DNA from: Amycolatopsis thailandensis
GTDB taxonomy: Bacteria > Actinomycetota > Actinomycetes > Mycobacteriales > Pseudonocardiaceae
NCBI RefSeq assembly: GCF_002234405.1
Contig: NZ_NMQT01000016.1
Coordinates: 104,813-168,812 of the forward strand
Length of the DNA: 64,000 nucleotides
Reading direction: 5' to 3'
This document shows positions 62,171-64,000 of the stretch, in pieces. The notes below the pieces were generated by a model. It was not told the origin of the DNA, did not search any database, and worked only from the letters and a program-made list of their open reading frames with translations. The translations under genes and the position numbers were made by a program. Each line of letters begins with the position of its first letter. Within the stretch, counting starts at the first letter, position 1.

Positions 62171-62623
62171 TCATCCCACCGGTTCGCCGATCAGCGACCC
62201 ACCGGCGCCCTGCAATTGTGCGCGGAGTTCCGGAGTGAGTATCTGACCAACGCGATCGACGAGCATCGTCATCTCGTAGGCGACCTGTCCGATGTCGCAG
62301 TTCGGGGCGGCGAGGATGGCCAGGCACGAGCCGTCGCTGATGGACATCAGCACCATGATGCCGAGTTCCATCTCGACGACGGTCTCGTTGACAGCGCCCG
62401 CTTCGAAGCAGCGCGCGGCGCCCTGGGTCAGGCTCACCAGGCCGGACGCGACGGCGGCCAGCTGGTCGGCGCGGTCCAGCGGAAGCCTGCTGGACGCGGT
62501 GAGCAGGAGGCCGTCCGCCGACACGACCACGGCGTGCGCCACTCCGGGTACCCGCTCGGCGAAGTCATTGACCAGCCACCCGAACTGGTTCTGCTGGGGC
62601 TGGGCCGGGTTCGGCGAGGTCAT
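62171..62623 (-). CDS. cvnB: Conservon roadblock/LC7 protein CvnB
   Basis: A 150-residue roadblock-domain protein: NQFGWLVNDFAERVPGVAHA, VVVSADGLLLTASSRLP, AAVASGLVSLTQGAARCFEA and MTMLVDRVGQILTPELRAQL. It acts as a GTPase-interacting scaffold, probably as activator of CvnD. It overlaps cvnA by 4 bp and is 7 bp from cvnC. Confidence 0.92.
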   Translation of the reverse strand: MTSPNPAQPQQNQFGWLVNDFAERVPGVAHAVVVSADGLLLTASSRLPLDRADQLAAVASGLVSLTQGAARCFEAGAVNETVVEMELGIMVLMSISDGSCLAILAAPNCDIGQVAYEMTMLVDRVGQILTPELRAQLQGAGGSLIGEPVG

Positions 62624-64000
62624 TCACCCTCCAGGGTTTCGTGGTTGCCTTCGGTCGCCTGGGCTGTGTGGTGCCGTCCGCGCTGGATGCCCTGCTGGAA
62701 GCTGCTCAGGCGACCGCGCACGTCGTGCGCGTCTCGCTGTGGTCGGGGGGTGACCGCCCCGGCGGGGGGTCCCGCGCTGCCCGGGAGCAGTTGCTCCCCG
62801 CGACGGCGCCTGGGTAATCCTGCCGAAGTCATCCTCGAGGGCACAGACTGGGACACCGCTTGGGCGGCTTTCCAGCCTTCGTCGGAGCCGAAGTTCCAGG
62901 CATCGGTCTCCTCGACAGCGGAGACCGGTTCCGGTTCCGGGGGCGCTGCCTGCGGTTTCTTCTCCGGTTTCCGGCTCGGCAACGCGGCCGGCGACGCAGC
63001 CGGACGCGCGGCCGTCTCCACCGAATCCGCCGGCTCCGACAGCTCCACGGCCTTCGCGGGAGCCGGCTCCGGCGTCGTGTCCGGCTGGGTGGCGGGGAGC
63101 TGCGCGGTGGCCGGAGCGGCCTTGTCCGCCGCTTCCTTGCGGCCCCGTTTGACGCCCTGCTGGAAGCTGCTGAGCCTGCCGCGCACGTTCGCCGGGTCGC
63201 GGACCGGCAGGTCCGACTTGGCGGCGGGTTCGGCGGCCGGGACCGACGACGCCGCACTGCCCGGCAGCAGCTGCTCACCCTTGCGGCGGCGCGGCAACCC
63301 GGCCTGGGTGAACGTCGACGGCGCGTGCTGGGAAACCTCCTGGACCGTGCGGAAAGCCTTGTCACTGGCGAAGTCCCAGTTGCGGGCTTCCTGCTCGGCG
63401 GCGGAACCGGCTTCGTCGGCGGGCTCGGCCGTCTTCTTCTCTTCGGGTTCCTTCTTTCCCGGCTTCTCCTTGGCCGAGGGTTTGGCCGCGGGCTTGTCCG
63501 GAGCGGGCGAACGGAACCACGCCGAGAGCATCTCGTCGAAGATCGGCGTCGTCTCCGACGCGGTGGGCGCCGGTGAGGCGGCCGGGGGCGGTGTGGTCGC
63601 CTGGCTCCACCATTCGCTCAGCGTCGTGCTGTTCTTGGCCTCGAACAGTTCCTTGCCGCTGGGCAGCTCGTCTTCGGCCGCGGCCGGCGCGGACGCGGCG
63701 GGCTTCGCCGTCTCCTCGGCGACCGGCTCGGGCTCGGCGGCGGGCTCCGGTTCGGGCTGACGCGGCTGCGGCGCCGGAGGCGGTGTCGTCTCGTCCCGGG
63801 GGATCGGGCTGAACAGCGCCGTTCCCGAAATCTCCACAGTGGACGGTGGCCGCGGCTCCTGGGTCTGGCTGTGCCCGTTCACCCCGGGTTTGGTGTGACC
63901 GGCCAGATCGTTGGCCGACGGCCACCGCTCGCCGCCCTGCGGCGGGACACTCGGCATCCCCGGTCGCGAACCGTTCGTCGCGGGGCGCTGGCGGCGCGGC
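62620..64000 (-). CDS. cvnA: Conservon sensor kinase-like CvnA (C-terminal part; 5' end beyond the window)
   Basis: The frame is open to the right edge, so only the last 460 codons are visible; the sensor, membrane and ATPase domains lie outside. The visible part is a disordered Pro/Ala/Glu-rich tail containing two copies of a module: a GLPRRRKGEQLLPGSAASS-type segment followed by VRGRLSSFQQGVKRGR (about 62770-62700 and 63290-63130). The single-copy form of this module (LPRR ... VRSMMSAFQxG) is typical of CvnA tails; the duplication here, each also preceded by a W-[DN]F-[AG]SD motif, is unusual. It heads the cvnABCD operon. Confidence 0.85.
   Translation of the reverse strand, partial: PRRQRPATNGSRPGMPSVPPQGGERWPSANDLAGHTKPGVNGHSQTQEPRPPSTVEISGTALFSPIPRDETTPPPAPQPRQPEPEPAAEPEPVAEETAKPAASAPAAAEDELPSGKELFEAKNSTTLSEWWSQATTPPPAASPAPTASETTPIFDEMLSAWFRSPAPDKPAAKPSAKEKPGKKEPEEKKTAEPADEAGSAAEQEARNWDFASDKAFRTVQEVSQHAPSTFTQAGLPRRRKGEQLLPGSAASSVPAAEPAAKSDLPVRDPANVRGRLSSFQQGVKRGRKEAADKAAPATAQLPATQPDTTPEPAPAKAVELSEPADSVETAARPAASPAALPSRKPEKKPQAAPPEPEPVSAVEETDAWNFGSDEGWKAAQAVSQSVPSRMTSAGLPRRRRGEQLLPGSAGPPAGAVTPRPQRDAHDVRGRLSSFQQGIQRGRHHTAQATEGNHETLEGE

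Overview
The window is high-GC DNA with dense operons, GTG starts and 4-bp ATGA/GTGA overlaps. It carries F420-dependent oxidoreductases, a cvn-type conservon, DUF222/HNH genes and steroid-degradation genes in actinobacterial order. This points to an actinomycete of the Pseudonocardiales, most likely Amycolatopsis or a close relative. That is inferred from gene content; no rRNA gene is present.

Region 1 (1-5.85 kb): a DUF1996 secreted protein, a SigL-like ECF sigma factor with a zinc-binding anti-sigma partner, and a divergent five-gene operon. The operon encodes a YxWxxD-repeat lipoprotein, a DUF4142 protein, a four-histidine ferric-reductase-like membrane protein, a 3Fe-4S-type ferredoxin and an FAD ferredoxin reductase. 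Together they look like an electron relay from NAD(P)H to the outside of the membrane. A SigL-type promoter precedes the operon. Region 2 (5.85-8.2 kb): a hairpin-rich convergent intergenic region, then an HxlR regulator and a divergent MFS exporter.

Region 3 (8.2-17.4 kb): the KstR2 regulon for breakdown of steroid rings C and D (HIP catabolism): fadA6, kstR2, ipdF and fadE30 on the minus strand, and fadD3, an enoyl-CoA hydratase, fadE31, fadE32 and fadE33 on the plus strand, diverging around a perfect KstR2 operator. Region 4 (17.4-26.2 kb): a HIT protein, a sigma factor with a SnoaL-like tail beside a free SnoaL protein, an accessory stretch with three decayed insertion sequences, a DUF222/HNH gene and a frameshifted DUF6881 gene, then a desaturase and a secreted subtilase.

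Region 5 (26.3-53.4 kb): the KstR regulon. It holds hsaA-D (ring A/B opening), a KstD-like flavoprotein, kstD-kshA-(Cys-rich small protein)-kshB-chsH3, the igr-type side-chain operon fadE28-fadE29-chsH2-chsH1-ltp2, a wax-ester synthase/DGAT and a divergent esterase, and fadE34 divergent from kstR. Five sequences fit the KstR consensus exactly or nearly so, with a sixth weaker one, at the expected promoters. Several housekeeping or unrelated genes are interspersed (methyltransferase, riboflavin kinase, DUF5134, SNF2 helicase plus SWIM protein). cyp125, fadA5, ipdAB, hsaEFG and mce4 are not in the window.

Region 6 (53.5-64 kb): two F420-dependent luciferase-like oxidoreductases, the fused isobutyryl-CoA mutase IcmF, an ArsR-DUF899 pair, a DHFR-like reductase and a conservon (cvnDCBA, cvnA running off the edge).

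Across the window, intergenic regions carry several families of dyad repeats: nested palindromes whose arms are themselves palindromic, two 21-bp-unit arrays with head-to-head inversion, and a TTTAGTCCTCTGGATGCG motif. They cause many spurious short ORFs and are the most striking unexplained structure.
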